The translations under genes and the position numbers were made by a program. The notes beneath the pieces are model-generated. The model saw only the letters and a list, made by a program, of their open reading frames with translations. It was not told where the DNA came from and did no database searches. Below are positions 5,630 to 12,958 of a stretch of DNA of 28,051 nucleotides, piece after piece. Origin of the DNA: a virus; IMG/VR virus record IMGVR_UViG_3300034198_014719, positions 1-28,051 of that record, one strand, 5' to 3'. How positions within the stretch are numbered: the stretch's first letter is position 1; each line of letters begins with the position of its first letter.

Positions 5630-5962
5630 TTATAGATATGCAATTGTCAAAAGTTCTTTTGCTTTATTATTGATGTTTTGAATATAGTCCTCAAATGAAA
5701 TATTAGCCCATGGTGAATATTGCTTTTGAAAAACTTCTTTGGTGACTGAAGATTCCCCTTTGTAATATTTCAACATTCTACCATGATCTCCTTTGCCAAT
5801 AAGATCAACACGACCAAAGAAAAATTCTCCATTGATTGTGCAAGCATTATACTCACGATTGCTTGATCTGGTTGAGATGATATTGCCATTCTCATCCATT
5901 ACCTCATAAAAGAATTTTCCAGCTTTACGAGTTGTTTCTGTTTTTTTCAAAGTGTATTTCAT
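5630..5962 (-). CDS. First gene of the early unit, hypothetical (110 aa)
   Basis: A 110-residue basic protein, MKYTLKKTETTRKAGKFFYE..., that looks like a small beta-sheet domain (strands around 15-70) followed by a helical tail. Not recognised. It is the first gene after the tandem terminators and the candidate promoter at 5984-6014, so it should be the earliest expressed. Base composition differs from its neighbours: it is more A/T-rich and less CpG-depleted (3 CpG in 333 bp), which may indicate later acquisition. Confidence 0.78.
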   Translation of the reverse strand: MKYTLKKTETTRKAGKFFYEVMDENGNIISTRSSNREYNACTINGEFFFGRVDLIGKGDHGRMLKYYKGESSVTKEVFQKQYSPWANISFEDYIQNINNKAKELLTIAYL

Positions 5963-5983
5963 TGTTTTGTTGTTTTGATATCA

Positions 5984-6014
5984 CAAAGGAATAGAGAAGA
6001 TTTTAATTGTGCAA
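5984..6014 (-). promoter_or_regulatory. Candidate early promoter (TTG-N20-TTCCTTTG)
   Basis: On the minus strand, TTG at 6014-6012 and TTCCTTTG at 5991-5984 are 20 bases apart. This is one base off the Bacteroidota -7 consensus TAnnTTTG. It lies in the largest gene-free stretch of the genome (5963-6178, 216 bases), between the terminators and the first early gene, exactly where an early promoter is needed. The -7 mismatch keeps confidence moderate. Confidence 0.45.
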
Positions 6015-6056
6015 GCGTTATGTGAAAATAAAATAAAGAATTTTTTCTGAGAAGGC

Positions 6057-6076
6057 AAAAAAGCTGGAATCCAGCT
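6057..6076 (-). terminator. Rho-independent terminator, second of a tandem pair
   Basis: On the minus strand AGCTGG-ATT-CCAGCT (6076-6062) is followed by TTTTTT ending at 6057. It lies about 25 bases beyond the first terminator and backs it up, separating late from early transcription. Confidence 0.75.
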
Positions 6077-6099
6077 CAGAATCAAAGAAAAAAAAGTTC

Positions 6100-6125
6100 A
6101 AAAAAAAAGCGCCATTGCTGGCGCT
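6100..6125 (-). terminator. Rho-independent terminator, end of late operon
   Basis: On the minus strand AGCGCC-AGCAAT-GGCGCT (6125-6108) is followed by a run of nine T (6108-6100). This GC-rich hairpin is one of the few places where CpG is retained in the genome. It lies 54 bases after the last late gene (80-aa membrane protein). Confidence 0.85.
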
Positions 6126-6178
6126 AATTACAAAAACAACAAAGTTTGGAAAACTTTATCAAATGTACAAAAGCAATC

Positions 6179-6421
6179 TCAATCTTTGGGATCTTCCTGA
6201 ACTGGTAAATTTGAGAAAACTGACAGCACAGCGCCACCAGTCAACAAATATCCACCTAAGGCAATGATGCCAGCTGGCAAAGAGATTGGAGCTGTAGTCA
6301 AAACACCTCCCACAGCTGTGATCAGATATCCCACTTTTGCAAGATTCTGGAAGAATTTTGGAGTTGGAGCATTGAGTCTTTCAATGACATTCATCTCATC
6401 TGCTTTTTTGAATTTCTTCAT
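6179..6421 (-). CDS. Small membrane protein of the lysis cassette (80 aa)
   Basis: An 80-residue protein with a charged N-terminus (MKKFKKADEMNVIERLNAPTP) and two hydrophobic, Gly/Ala-rich segments (about 28-46 and 50-68). The 'APTPKFFQNLAKVGYLITAVGG' region (here split at the helix start) is typical of small membrane proteins found next to holins in Bacteroidota phages. It starts one base after the holin stop and is the last gene before the terminators. A holin-accessory or antiholin role is plausible but inferred from position. Confidence 0.82.
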   Translation of the reverse strand: MKKFKKADEMNVIERLNAPTPKFFQNLAKVGYLITAVGGVLTTAPISLPAGIIALGGYLLTGGAVLSVFSNLPVQEDPKD

Positions 6422-6422
6422 A

Positions 6423-6824
6423 TCATTTATTTTTGAAGTTTTTTGTCTCTGACATGCTTCTCTGAAGCTTGTCTTTTAAGTTGTTGTAAATTGAGAAGCC
6501 AAAGATCTTCTGAAAGCTTTCATCAATTGACTTCAATTCCACCATAGCAATCACACCAGCCACAATCTTTGTCAATGGTATCTCTTGCATGATCACATAC
6601 TTCTCAATCAGAAAGAGAGCAAGAATGGCCAGCTCATACAGAAGAATCTTGGAGATGGTGTGTGACATCTTTCTGGAGCTGATCTCTTCATTTGACTTCC
6701 ATGCTCTATACAATCCAAAGAGAAAGTCACAGATGATCAAGATGAAAATGGTCACAAACAATGGAAAGACTGGAGTGATCACTGCCCATGTGGCCAGCAA
6801 GAGATTGATGATCCACTGCTTCAT
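6423..6824 (-). CDS. Phage holin family protein (133 aa)
   Basis: A holin: an inner-membrane protein that forms lesions at the end of infection so endolysin can reach the cell wall. It has hydrophobic segments at about 4-32, 58-74 and 84-96. 'ICDFLFGLYRAWKSNEEISS' with the conserved Asp/Gly after the first membrane segment, then 'SRKMSHTISKILLYE', matches the toxin-secretion/phage-lysis holin pattern. I chose the ATG at 6824, which forms an ATGA overlap with the 48-aa gene. The longer in-frame start at 6869 would put a hydrophilic extension before the first membrane helix. Its endolysin is encoded on the far side of the early region rather than next to it. Confidence 0.85.
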   Translation of the reverse strand: MKQWIINLLLATWAVITPVFPLFVTIFILIICDFLFGLYRAWKSNEEISSRKMSHTISKILLYELAILALFLIEKYVIMQEIPLTKIVAGVIAMVELKSIDESFQKIFGFSIYNNLKDKLQRSMSETKNFKNK

Positions 6825-6967
6825 GATAGAAAGATCTTTATGTAACATCCATTTGAATCTCTTTCCCACAGCTCAGCATCTTCAGAAGACATCAGAAGCT
6901 TTGCATCTTCTAAATTGTCAAAGAAGTTGATCTCATTGTTTTGAGTCACAAGATATTTTTTGTCCAT
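6821..6967 (-). CDS. Small hypothetical protein between fibre and holin (48 aa)
   Basis: A 48-codon gene that exactly fills the gap between the tail-fibre stop (6970) and the holin start (6824). The protein is acidic (MDKKYLVTQNNEINFFDNLE ... WERDSNGCYIKIFLS) with no membrane segment. Its ATG is two bases after the fibre stop and its TGA overlaps the holin ATG, so it probably couples holin translation to the message. Function unknown. Confidence 0.75.
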   Translation of the reverse strand: MDKKYLVTQNNEINFFDNLEDAKLLMSSEDAELWERDSNGCYIKIFLS

Positions 6968-6969
6968 GC

Positions 6970-8526
6970 TTATAGAATTAAGAGTGCTTTGAAGAAACGA
7001 TATGCTATTTGATCATTGATGACTGATCCATATCCTGACAACTGAAAGACTATATTGCCACCAGCTGTTATTGTTGCTGTAGTAGATGATGCATTGACTG
7101 ATCCATATGCTCCTTGCATGACAGATCCAGCTGTTCCTCCCATCATTCTGATTGATGTGGAGCTCTCTCTGTACAGATTGATCTGGTATTGATATTGATG
7201 TCCAGATGGAGATGTGATATATCTCTTTGTCCCGTTTATGTCATAGCTGATTCCTCCTATTCCTGATCCAGTTGCAATCCTTTCACACATACCATTGATC
7301 TGGATGATTGATCCCACTGGCATCTGGCTCTCTGGAATGGTGAAAGCATGTCCAGTCAATGTCTGAAGATTTGCTGATCCAGTTGCTGTGATTGTGATGC
7401 TCACAGATCCAGCATTTGCCAGAGCTTGAATAGGCAAAGTCTGGAAGGTTTTATCTCCTCTAAAGTATTGTGAAGTAGTGCCAGCTGTGATTGAATTCTC
7501 CTTTGCATTTAAAGCTGTCTGTGTTGCTGTGCTCACTGGCTTGTTTGCATCACTTGTGTTGTTGACATTGCCAAGTCCTACAGCTTCTTTTGTGATGTCA
7601 GATGTCACTGCAATAGTGCCATTTTTATCTGGAAGATAGTGATCTCTTGTCTCTGTTAAATTAGTTGTGAAGAGATTTGACTGGATTGTATCTGTCTTAT
7701 GCAATTGAATGAATCCATCTTCAATCACCAATAATTTGTGGCCATCAGCATCTTCAATGTGAAAGTCTCCATCAGTATAGTGAATGCTTGCATGGTTGTC
7801 ATTTGCCTCATCTAATAAAAAGACTTTATTTGAATAAAGATCATGAATGCCCAGATCAACATCTCCACTCGCTCCAGAATAAGGCACAGCTTCTGGCTGA
7901 AGCTCCCATACTGATGCACCTTCACTGCTATCTGTACAAACATAGAGAGATCCATTGTCTAATACCCAGCGAGATCCATTGACAAATCCTTTTGTGACAT
8001 CATCATTGATGGTCGGAGCTTGTGTAAAATTGTAGCGAGATTCTCGAATTGTCAAGCCTCCATCATTCATGATGTAAAGCCTTCCAGCCTCCCACTTCAT
8101 TTCATATCCCACAGCACAGATCTGAGCAATTCCTTTTGATCCACCATTGCCAGCATCAATTGTCCCTTCCTTCAATCTTGATCCATTGTCCAATAGAATC
8201 TGACCTCCAGATCCAAGAATCATCTTGGAATCATTGAGCAATTGAATGTCCTCATCAGCTGTGTTGCCTTCATCCAAAACTTCTGCAAGAGTTGGAGTTC
8301 CTCCTCCTCCACCAGAAGAATAGATCACAAGATCTCCATCTGTGATGCCTGATTCATACCAATATTCCTCAGCTGTGCCAGCATTGTCAATCAATACCTT
8401 CAATCCAAGGAATCTCCTATCTTCATGAATATATGAATTGGCTTCAGCTACAGAAGCAAAGACTCCAAGTCTGTCATCAGCTGGCGCTGGCTTGTTTATT
8501 TGTAGATTGTCTGTCAGTTTTATCAT
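6970..8526 (-). CDS. Tail fibre / receptor-binding protein (518 aa)
   Basis: An extended, repetitive, Gly/Ser/Asn/Thr-rich structural protein. The N-terminal part (about 1-75) ends in a glycine run and carries 'YWYESGITDGDLVIYSSGG', the usual lead-in of Bacteroidota-phage fibres. Beta-helical segments with ILGSGGQILLDNGSRL follow, then 'EAVGLGNVNNTSDANKPVST' and 'TSQYFRGDKTFQTL', widely shared tail-fibre modules. The C-terminus (about 370-518) is a Gly/Ser/Thr-rich head likely to contact the host surface. No chaperone-peptidase triad is visible. It starts by ATGA overlap with the 276-aa protein. Confidence 0.85.
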   Translation of the reverse strand: MIKLTDNLQINKPAPADDRLGVFASVAEANSYIHEDRRFLGLKVLIDNAGTAEEYWYESGITDGDLVIYSSGGGGGTPTLAEVLDEGNTADEDIQLLNDSKMILGSGGQILLDNGSRLKEGTIDAGNGGSKGIAQICAVGYEMKWEAGRLYIMNDGGLTIRESRYNFTQAPTINDDVTKGFVNGSRWVLDNGSLYVCTDSSEGASVWELQPEAVPYSGASGDVDLGIHDLYSNKVFLLDEANDNHASIHYTDGDFHIEDADGHKLLVIEDGFIQLHKTDTIQSNLFTTNLTETRDHYLPDKNGTIAVTSDITKEAVGLGNVNNTSDANKPVSTATQTALNAKENSITAGTTSQYFRGDKTFQTLPIQALANAGSVSITITATGSANLQTLTGHAFTIPESQMPVGSIIQINGMCERIATGSGIGGISYDINGTKRYITSPSGHQYQYQINLYRESSTSIRMMGGTAGSVMQGAYGSVNASSTTATITAGGNIVFQLSGYGSVINDQIAYRFFKALLIL

Positions 8527-9353
8527 GTGAATTGCATTGAATCAGTTGCTAAAGTTTGCCATTGGCTGATATAAACATCATAAGAGATGCCATCAATGAC
8601 TTCAGAATTGTTGAATTGGAAGAGCTCAGAGAAAAATCCTTGATCAAAGCTATTCCTGAACCAGTTGGAAGGCAAGCTTCTTGTCTCTGGAATAGCCAGC
8701 CACAGATAACTGTTCTCAGTTGCTTCAGCATCAAAAGTGATGATCAGATCTTGTCCATCTTGAATCACCTTTGAGCTTCCAGAAGTTGGATCAATGTCTT
8801 CCATCACTTCACTTGTGCCATAGTAATATGTGAAAGTCTCCTCAATGATTGGAAGCTTGCACAAGCTCTTAGGGAAAGGGACTTCAAAGGAGCAATTCAC
8901 ACGACATCCAGCCACACGATCACTTCTATCATCCACAAAGAATCTCACATCTTGATTCACCAGCATGTTGAAGTCATCAGCAAAAGTCATCTGATATCTG
9001 ATCACATAGTCTGTGGCCAGCTGAAGCATGTCACTCATGACTTCATCAGCTTGAAGAGTCTGGAATCTGACAGCATCTCCACCAGTTGGAAGATCAGGAA
9101 TCTTTGGAATCTCCTCAAGTTTGTCCATGAAGATCAGTCCCACATTCATGACCACTGAATTGGCTTGAATTCTGGAGTTGTTGAATTCGGCAAAGACCAA
9201 AGGATAGTAGATCCGATCAATAGAAGCATCAACAAAGTTCACTATTTTTCTGGAATCATCACTCAGGATGTTTCCAGTTCCGAATGACTTCACCAGTGGA
9301 TGACTTCTGCTGAAGTCTCTCAGTGATTTTTTGATTGTATTCCAGCTTCTCAT
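8523..9353 (-). CDS. Phage structural protein, head-tail or tail-completion type (276 aa)
   Basis: A 276-residue protein with two parts. The N-terminal part (about 1-165) begins with 'LRDFSRSHPLVKSFGTGNIL' and contains strands and a 'DEVMSDMLQLATDYVIRYQ' helix, the pattern of tail-completion or terminator-like proteins common in Bacteroidota phages. The C-terminal part (about 190-276) looks like a beta-sandwich (DLIITFDAEATENSYLWLAI). Its position after the connector and before the fibre fits either head-tail joining or fibre attachment. The ATG at 9353 follows an in-frame TAA directly, so no longer form is possible. Confidence 0.75.
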   Translation of the reverse strand: MRSWNTIKKSLRDFSRSHPLVKSFGTGNILSDDSRKIVNFVDASIDRIYYPLVFAEFNNSRIQANSVVMNVGLIFMDKLEEIPKIPDLPTGGDAVRFQTLQADEVMSDMLQLATDYVIRYQMTFADDFNMLVNQDVRFFVDDRSDRVAGCRVNCSFEVPFPKSLCKLPIIEETFTYYYGTSEVMEDIDPTSGSSKVIQDGQDLIITFDAEATENSYLWLAIPETRSLPSNWFRNSFDQGFFSELFQFNNSEVIDGISYDVYISQWQTLATDSMQFT

Positions 9354-9399
9354 TTACAAATTTTTGAATCTTCTCCAGTGTTTTCTTTTTGATTTTCAT
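9259..9399 (-). CDS. Possible very small gene (46 aa), overlapping the next gene
   Basis: An ATG one base after the stop of the connector gene (9401) opens a 46-codon frame: MKIKKKTLEKIQKFVNEKLE and then a Gln/Lys-rich stretch. Its last 95 bases overlap the start of the 276-aa gene in another frame. In favour: it fills an otherwise empty 47-base gap in a genome without gaps, and the lysine-rich helical sequence looks protein-like. Against: short length and heavy overlap. It could instead simply be a coupling leader. Confidence 0.4.
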   Translation of the reverse strand: MKIKKKTLEKIQKFVNEKLEYNQKITERLQQKSSTGEVIRNWKHPE

Positions 9400-9400
9400 A

Positions 9401-9976
9401 TCAGCAATCACAATCTCTTGAAAGTCTTCCTATGTATTTTCCATTGAAGTCATATCTGCATGATCTCTTCAAAGCAAGTCCAGTCCGATAGTTGCTTCTG
9501 TTTGGAAGGATGGTATCATAGTCACCAGAAGGACTGGCATAGGCTGGAAAGTCTGAATCATTGGTGATCAGATATCTTGTCAATCTCTCAGAATACCATT
9601 CTGCTTTGTTTCTGAAGAAGTCCATCTGATCCTTCAGCTCAGACATTGAAGCAATCTGAGCATTCTCAGAAGTCCCTCTCTGGACATTCATATTGTCATA
9701 TCTGAAAGCCAAGATCATTGGAGCTTCAGTCATCACCCACCATGTCAAGGCTGGTTGAATGTATTCCTTGAGAAGATTTTCATTGAGCTCAGTGAGATCA
9801 TCATTGATGATTTGATCACTGATCTCTTTGAATAGATCTGATCCAATTATTTGCTGGATGTACATCTCTTGGCACATCACAATTGTTGGCCTGAGCTTGA
9901 TCAGACTGACATTCTCACTGATGAAGGCATTGTCCTTCAAGTTGTTTTCCGATATGAATAGTGGCTTTGGGCTCAT
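9401..9976 (-). CDS. Head-tail connector-like protein (191 aa)
   Basis: A helical 191-residue protein. 'FISENNLKDNAFISENVSLI' and 'IQQIIGSDLFKEISDQII' resemble the all-helical connector/adaptor proteins of Bacteroidota phages (DUF6712-like): an 'I..aQ...I..ilG..Lf..i' core helix followed by 'LLKEYIQPALTWWVMTEAP'. Such proteins bind the portal and form the neck, which fits its place directly after the portal gene. I chose the ATG at 9976 (ATGA overlap with the portal stop); the longer start at 10021 lies inside the portal frame. The C-terminus is Cys/Arg-rich (RDCDC). Confidence 0.75.
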   Translation of the reverse strand: MSPKPLFISENNLKDNAFISENVSLIKLRPTIVMCQEMYIQQIIGSDLFKEISDQIINDDLTELNENLLKEYIQPALTWWVMTEAPMILAFRYDNMNVQRGTSENAQIASMSELKDQMDFFRNKAEWYSERLTRYLITNDSDFPAYASPSGDYDTILPNRSNYRTGLALKRSCRYDFNGKYIGRLSRDCDC

Positions 9977-11940
9977 GATTTCTTTCTTTTTACAAGGACT
10001 TGTGACCAGATATGACGGCATGATGGTCTTGTCACTCCATTGGTGGGATCATGATACCATCCTCCTCTTGTCTCCCAGACAGATCTTCCAACTTTTTGAG
10101 AGATGAAGTCAATGTCTTGTCTTCTGAAGTATTTCTTTGACTCAATCATCACCTTGCAGAATTCTCTTGTGGTGGGAATGATGGCTTTTCCATACTCTGG
10201 AAGGACATCATATTTGTACATGATCTCAATTCCAGCAATTCCTTTCTCTTTCCTGATGAAGTCCTTTGACTTCTCTCCAAGTTGCTTCAATGTTCCTTTG
10301 ATATTGATTGCTCCTTGATCAATCAGATAGGAGATCCTCTCACTGATCAGATCAATGTCTTGTCCAGTTGCAATTGAGATCTCAGTTGCTGAGACATTTG
10401 GATTCTTCTCAATCTCCTTCAAGATCTGGCTGTCAAGATCTTCATATTCTGACGCAAATTCAATCTCCTGATTCTCGAATCCATACCTCATTGGCCTTGA
10501 TTTTAGCTCAATGAATTCTTCTTGAATGTGACCTCTCTCAGCAAAAAGAGCAAGAACTTCTTTGTCCTCACTGATTGAGCTGAATTGAGTTGGTGTGCTT
10601 GATGCTGTGGATGGAGGAAGGCCAGCCAGAGATCTGATCTCAGCATCTGTCATCTTCTCCAGAATCTTATTGGCCACCAAAGGACTCAAGGCTTGAATGC
10701 TGTCAGTTGTTTTTGGTGTGTTGACAGAATCATCTGGAAGTCCAGCCATTGTCCTGAGCTCAGCTCTGGAAGCAATCTGAAGCAATGAAGCTTCTGTCAG
10801 TCTCTCATTGATTGGATCTGTAGGCACAATGGAAAGCACATTGCCAAGTCCAGCAAAGCTCAGAATGTAGTTGAAGATCTTCTCAATCTTTTGCTGTCTG
10901 TCATTGATATAGACATTCTTGAAGAGCTCATAAGCTTCAATGATCTCTGATCTCCCACCAAGCTGGCCAGACTCCTTGATTCCAAAGAGCATGCCTGATG
11001 TCACTCTGTGAGATGTGAAGATCTCTTGCTGGATCTGTGAATTCAAGATATCGAATTGCTTGTCAATATCAGCTGGATTGATTGGTAGAACTTCAAGAGC
11101 TCTGTCTCTTCCATCATTGAAAGCAATCATGATTCTATCACCAGAATCTCCAGCAAATTTGTTCTTCACTTCCTTCTCAATCTCAAGCTCCTCCTCCTCA
11201 GATGGAAGTCCATTGTTGAAGTTGAAGATCATTCCTCCCAGAAAGCCATTCCTGAGATTGTTGACATGGAAGTTTGCAATCCTTGCATCTGTTTCAATGT
11301 AGCTGATTGCTCCAAAATACTCTGGCAATGGATAGTAAATTGTCGCTGGAGAATAACTTCCAAAATAGAAGAGCTGTTTGCCAAAGCGGTTGTCTGGATT
11401 GAATGGCTCATACTCAATTAATCCATCAGGATCACCTGACTTCTTCCATTCTTCTGCAAAATAAAACTTTGAGAAGTCTGGAGATACCCTGATCTTTCCA
11501 GCATTCACATGGCTGATGGCTGATGGCTCTCCTTGAAAGTTCCATACCACTTCCAAGGCAATTGAATTGAAGATCTCAAGATCATTGGCCACCTTGAAGA
11601 GAATGTCATTCAAGTCATCATAGGGATTGGGATTCTCCAGAAGAGTCTGAAGAGTTGCAAGAGCTTCACCAGTGACAGCTTTGGCATCATAAGTCCATCC
11701 CTTTCCAACAATGTAATTCACTTTCCCATTGATGATGGCATTGTGCTTGGCTGATTTTTGATACAGCTCAAGCAAGAAGACATTCAGAAGATTGTCATTG
11801 CCATAGTTGACATACTTTGCTCCATTCTTCACCTTGAATTCTGGAAGCTTGGCTTCAAATTTCAATGGCTTCTCAAAGCTTTTATTCCAGCTCATTTGTG
11901 GCTTATTGCCTATGACCTTATATCCTTTTTTCGTTCTCAT
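9973..11940 (-). CDS. Portal protein fused to winged-helix and MuF-like C-terminal domains (655 aa)
   Basis: The portal forms the ring at the capsid vertex through which DNA passes. Residues about 30-400 carry the portal core: 'YQKSAKHNAIINGKVNYIVG' near the N-terminus and 'QQEIFTSHRVTSGMLFG' near the end of the core are typical of this portal family. A low-complexity spacer (about 400-500) follows, then a small winged-helix-like domain (503-548; 'NVSATEISIATGQDIDLISE'). The C-terminal domain (about 575-655) has 'TTREFCKVMI', 'WETRGGWYHDP' and 'SCRHIW' with Cys595, Cys641 and His643, the pattern of MuF-like minor capsid/head morphogenesis domains. It is therefore a portal-MuF fusion. The gene lies downstream of capsid and tail tube genes, an unusual place. 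Confidence 0.9.
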   Translation of the reverse strand: MRTKKGYKVIGNKPQMSWNKSFEKPLKFEAKLPEFKVKNGAKYVNYGNDNLLNVFLLELYQKSAKHNAIINGKVNYIVGKGWTYDAKAVTGEALATLQTLLENPNPYDDLNDILFKVANDLEIFNSIALEVVWNFQGEPSAISHVNAGKIRVSPDFSKFYFAEEWKKSGDPDGLIEYEPFNPDNRFGKQLFYFGSYSPATIYYPLPEYFGAISYIETDARIANFHVNNLRNGFLGGMIFNFNNGLPSEEEELEIEKEVKNKFAGDSGDRIMIAFNDGRDRALEVLPINPADIDKQFDILNSQIQQEIFTSHRVTSGMLFGIKESGQLGGRSEIIEAYELFKNVYINDRQQKIEKIFNYILSFAGLGNVLSIVPTDPINERLTEASLLQIASRAELRTMAGLPDDSVNTPKTTDSIQALSPLVANKILEKMTDAEIRSLAGLPPSTASSTPTQFSSISEDKEVLALFAERGHIQEEFIELKSRPMRYGFENQEIEFASEYEDLDSQILKEIEKNPNVSATEISIATGQDIDLISERISYLIDQGAINIKGTLKQLGEKSKDFIRKEKGIAGIEIMYKYDVLPEYGKAIIPTTREFCKVMIESKKYFRRQDIDFISQKVGRSVWETRGGWYHDPTNGVTRPSCRHIWSQVLVKRKKS

Positions 11941-12305
11941 AAATTTGGCAATATATACTCAATTGGATTGTCAATTGTTGGATCAGTTGTCTCTGTCCTT
12001 TGGATCTCATAGAGTCCCACTTCTACAATCCCACTGATCTCTGATGATTCTGGTGATGTAGCTCCAGAATCTCCTTCATAAAGAACATAAGTGCACTGGC
12101 CTTCTGGGATTTCTGGGATGCTCACAGAGAAAGCATTGTATCTGTTTTGATCATCACTCAAGTCAGTTGACTTTGCAAAGCTGATGAAGTAATTATCATT
12201 TGTTGCTGAGTGCTTGATGTATAAATACAGAAAGCTTCCTTCATACATCCACTCTGTGGCTGTGAAGTAGAGCAATTGAGTTTCATCTGATTGGAGAATC
12301 TGCAT
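11937..12305 (-). CDS. Small virion-module protein, unknown (122 aa)
   Basis: A 122-residue acidic, beta-rich protein: 'LLYFTATEWMYEGSFLYLYI', 'PEIPEGQCTYVLYEGD', then 'ISGIVEVGLYEIQRTE'. This alternating-strand pattern is found in small proteins near tail-tube or portal genes of related phages; I do not know a function. It starts after the tail-tube terminator, 8 bases behind a copy of the AATCTGCATT element, so it probably begins a new transcript or translation unit that includes the portal (ATGA overlap 11940/11937). Confidence 0.78.
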   Translation of the reverse strand: MQILQSDETQLLYFTATEWMYEGSFLYLYIKHSATNDNYFISFAKSTDLSDDQNRYNAFSVSIPEIPEGQCTYVLYEGDSGATSPESSEISGIVEVGLYEIQRTETTDPTIDNPIEYILPNL

Positions 12306-12313
12306 AAATATAG

Positions 12314-12326
12314 AATGCAGATTTTT
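12314..12326 (-). promoter_or_regulatory. Repeated TCTGCATT leader element, copy C
   Basis: Minus strand AAAAATCTGCATT, ending exactly 8 bases before the ATG of the 122-aa gene (12305). Shared with copies at 26914-26930 and 21300-21316, which have the same 8-base spacing, and in part with 14537-14546. Here it follows a terminator directly, which favours a promoter or start-site role over chance. Confidence 0.6.
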
Positions 12327-12337
12327 TCAATGATTGC

Positions 12338-12367
12338 AAAAAAAAAGAGGATCACTGAGATCCCCTT
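12338..12367 (-). terminator. Rho-independent terminator after the major tail protein
   Basis: On the minus strand AAGGGGATC-TCAGT-GATCCTCTT (12367-12345, 9 bp with one G.T pair) runs into nine T (12346-12338). It lies 22 bases after the tail-tube stop. Confidence 0.85.
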
Positions 12368-12388
12368 CTAAACCATAGAAAAAAACAA

Positions 12389-12880
12389 TTAGTCCACTGA
12401 AATTGTTCCGCTGTATGAATAAGCTGGAGAAGTCTCAAGAGCTGTGAATGTCAATGTCATTCCATTCAAGTCACCCATGGCTGTGCCTGAAGTGCTTGAT
12501 CCAGTTGTCATGTAACATCCATTCTCATAGCCAAGAATCCATTTGTTGCCATTACGATCCACAGCAATGATGGCACATTTGTTCTGAGCAAGAAGTTTCA
12601 ATTCATTTCTCACTGATGCTGTCAACTTTGGAAGCACAATCACAAGCTCAGTTGAATAGAATCCAGTCTGATTCTCAATTGATCCAGTGAATGTCTCTGT
12701 GAATTGAGCTGTCTGAGGAGGAAGCTCATATTTGAAGAAATCACCAGTCTCTGTGCTGATCACTCCAGCTGTCACTGATCCATAGGTGATGGAATCAAAT
12801 TCAGCAATGTACACCTCTTTAAGGCCACCGACAGAATCACGACAGCCAAGAGAAAAACCTGATGTTAAATTGCAAGCCAT
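12389..12880 (-). CDS. Major tail (tube) protein (163 aa)
   Basis: The tail-tube subunit. The sequence begins MACNLTSGFSLGCRDSVGGL, a start shared by many Bacteroidota-phage tail-tube proteins, and continues with a beta-sandwich ('YIAEFDSITYG', 'FTETFTGSIENQTGFYSTEL', 'CAIIAVDRNGNKWILGYENG'). Length is normal for a small tube protein. It is bracketed by terminators (before it, after the capsid gene; after it at 12338), has an A-rich leader, and is less CpG-depleted than most genes, all consistent with high expression. The preceding 42 bases between terminator and ATG must hold any promoter of its own; I see TTGTAA and TATAAG but with only 15 bases between them. Confidence 0.88.
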   Translation of the reverse strand: MACNLTSGFSLGCRDSVGGLKEVYIAEFDSITYGSVTAGVISTETGDFFKYELPPQTAQFTETFTGSIENQTGFYSTELVIVLPKLTASVRNELKLLAQNKCAIIAVDRNGNKWILGYENGCYMTTGSSTSGTAMGDLNGMTLTFTALETSPAYSYSGTISVD

Positions 12881-12907
12881 ATCTTATATCTTTTTTTTAT
12901 TTGTTAC

Positions 12908-12938
12908 AAAAAAAGGGAAGGGATCATCCCTCCCCTTT
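12908..12938 (-). terminator. Strong rho-independent terminator after the major capsid gene
   Basis: On the minus strand AAAGGGGAGGGA-TGA-TCCCTTCCCTTT (12938-12912) forms a 12-bp stem with a single G.T pair, followed by a T run (12914-12908). It lies 20 bases after the capsid stop. Confidence 0.9.
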
Positions 12939-12958
12939 GTTAGATGTTATTTGTCAGA

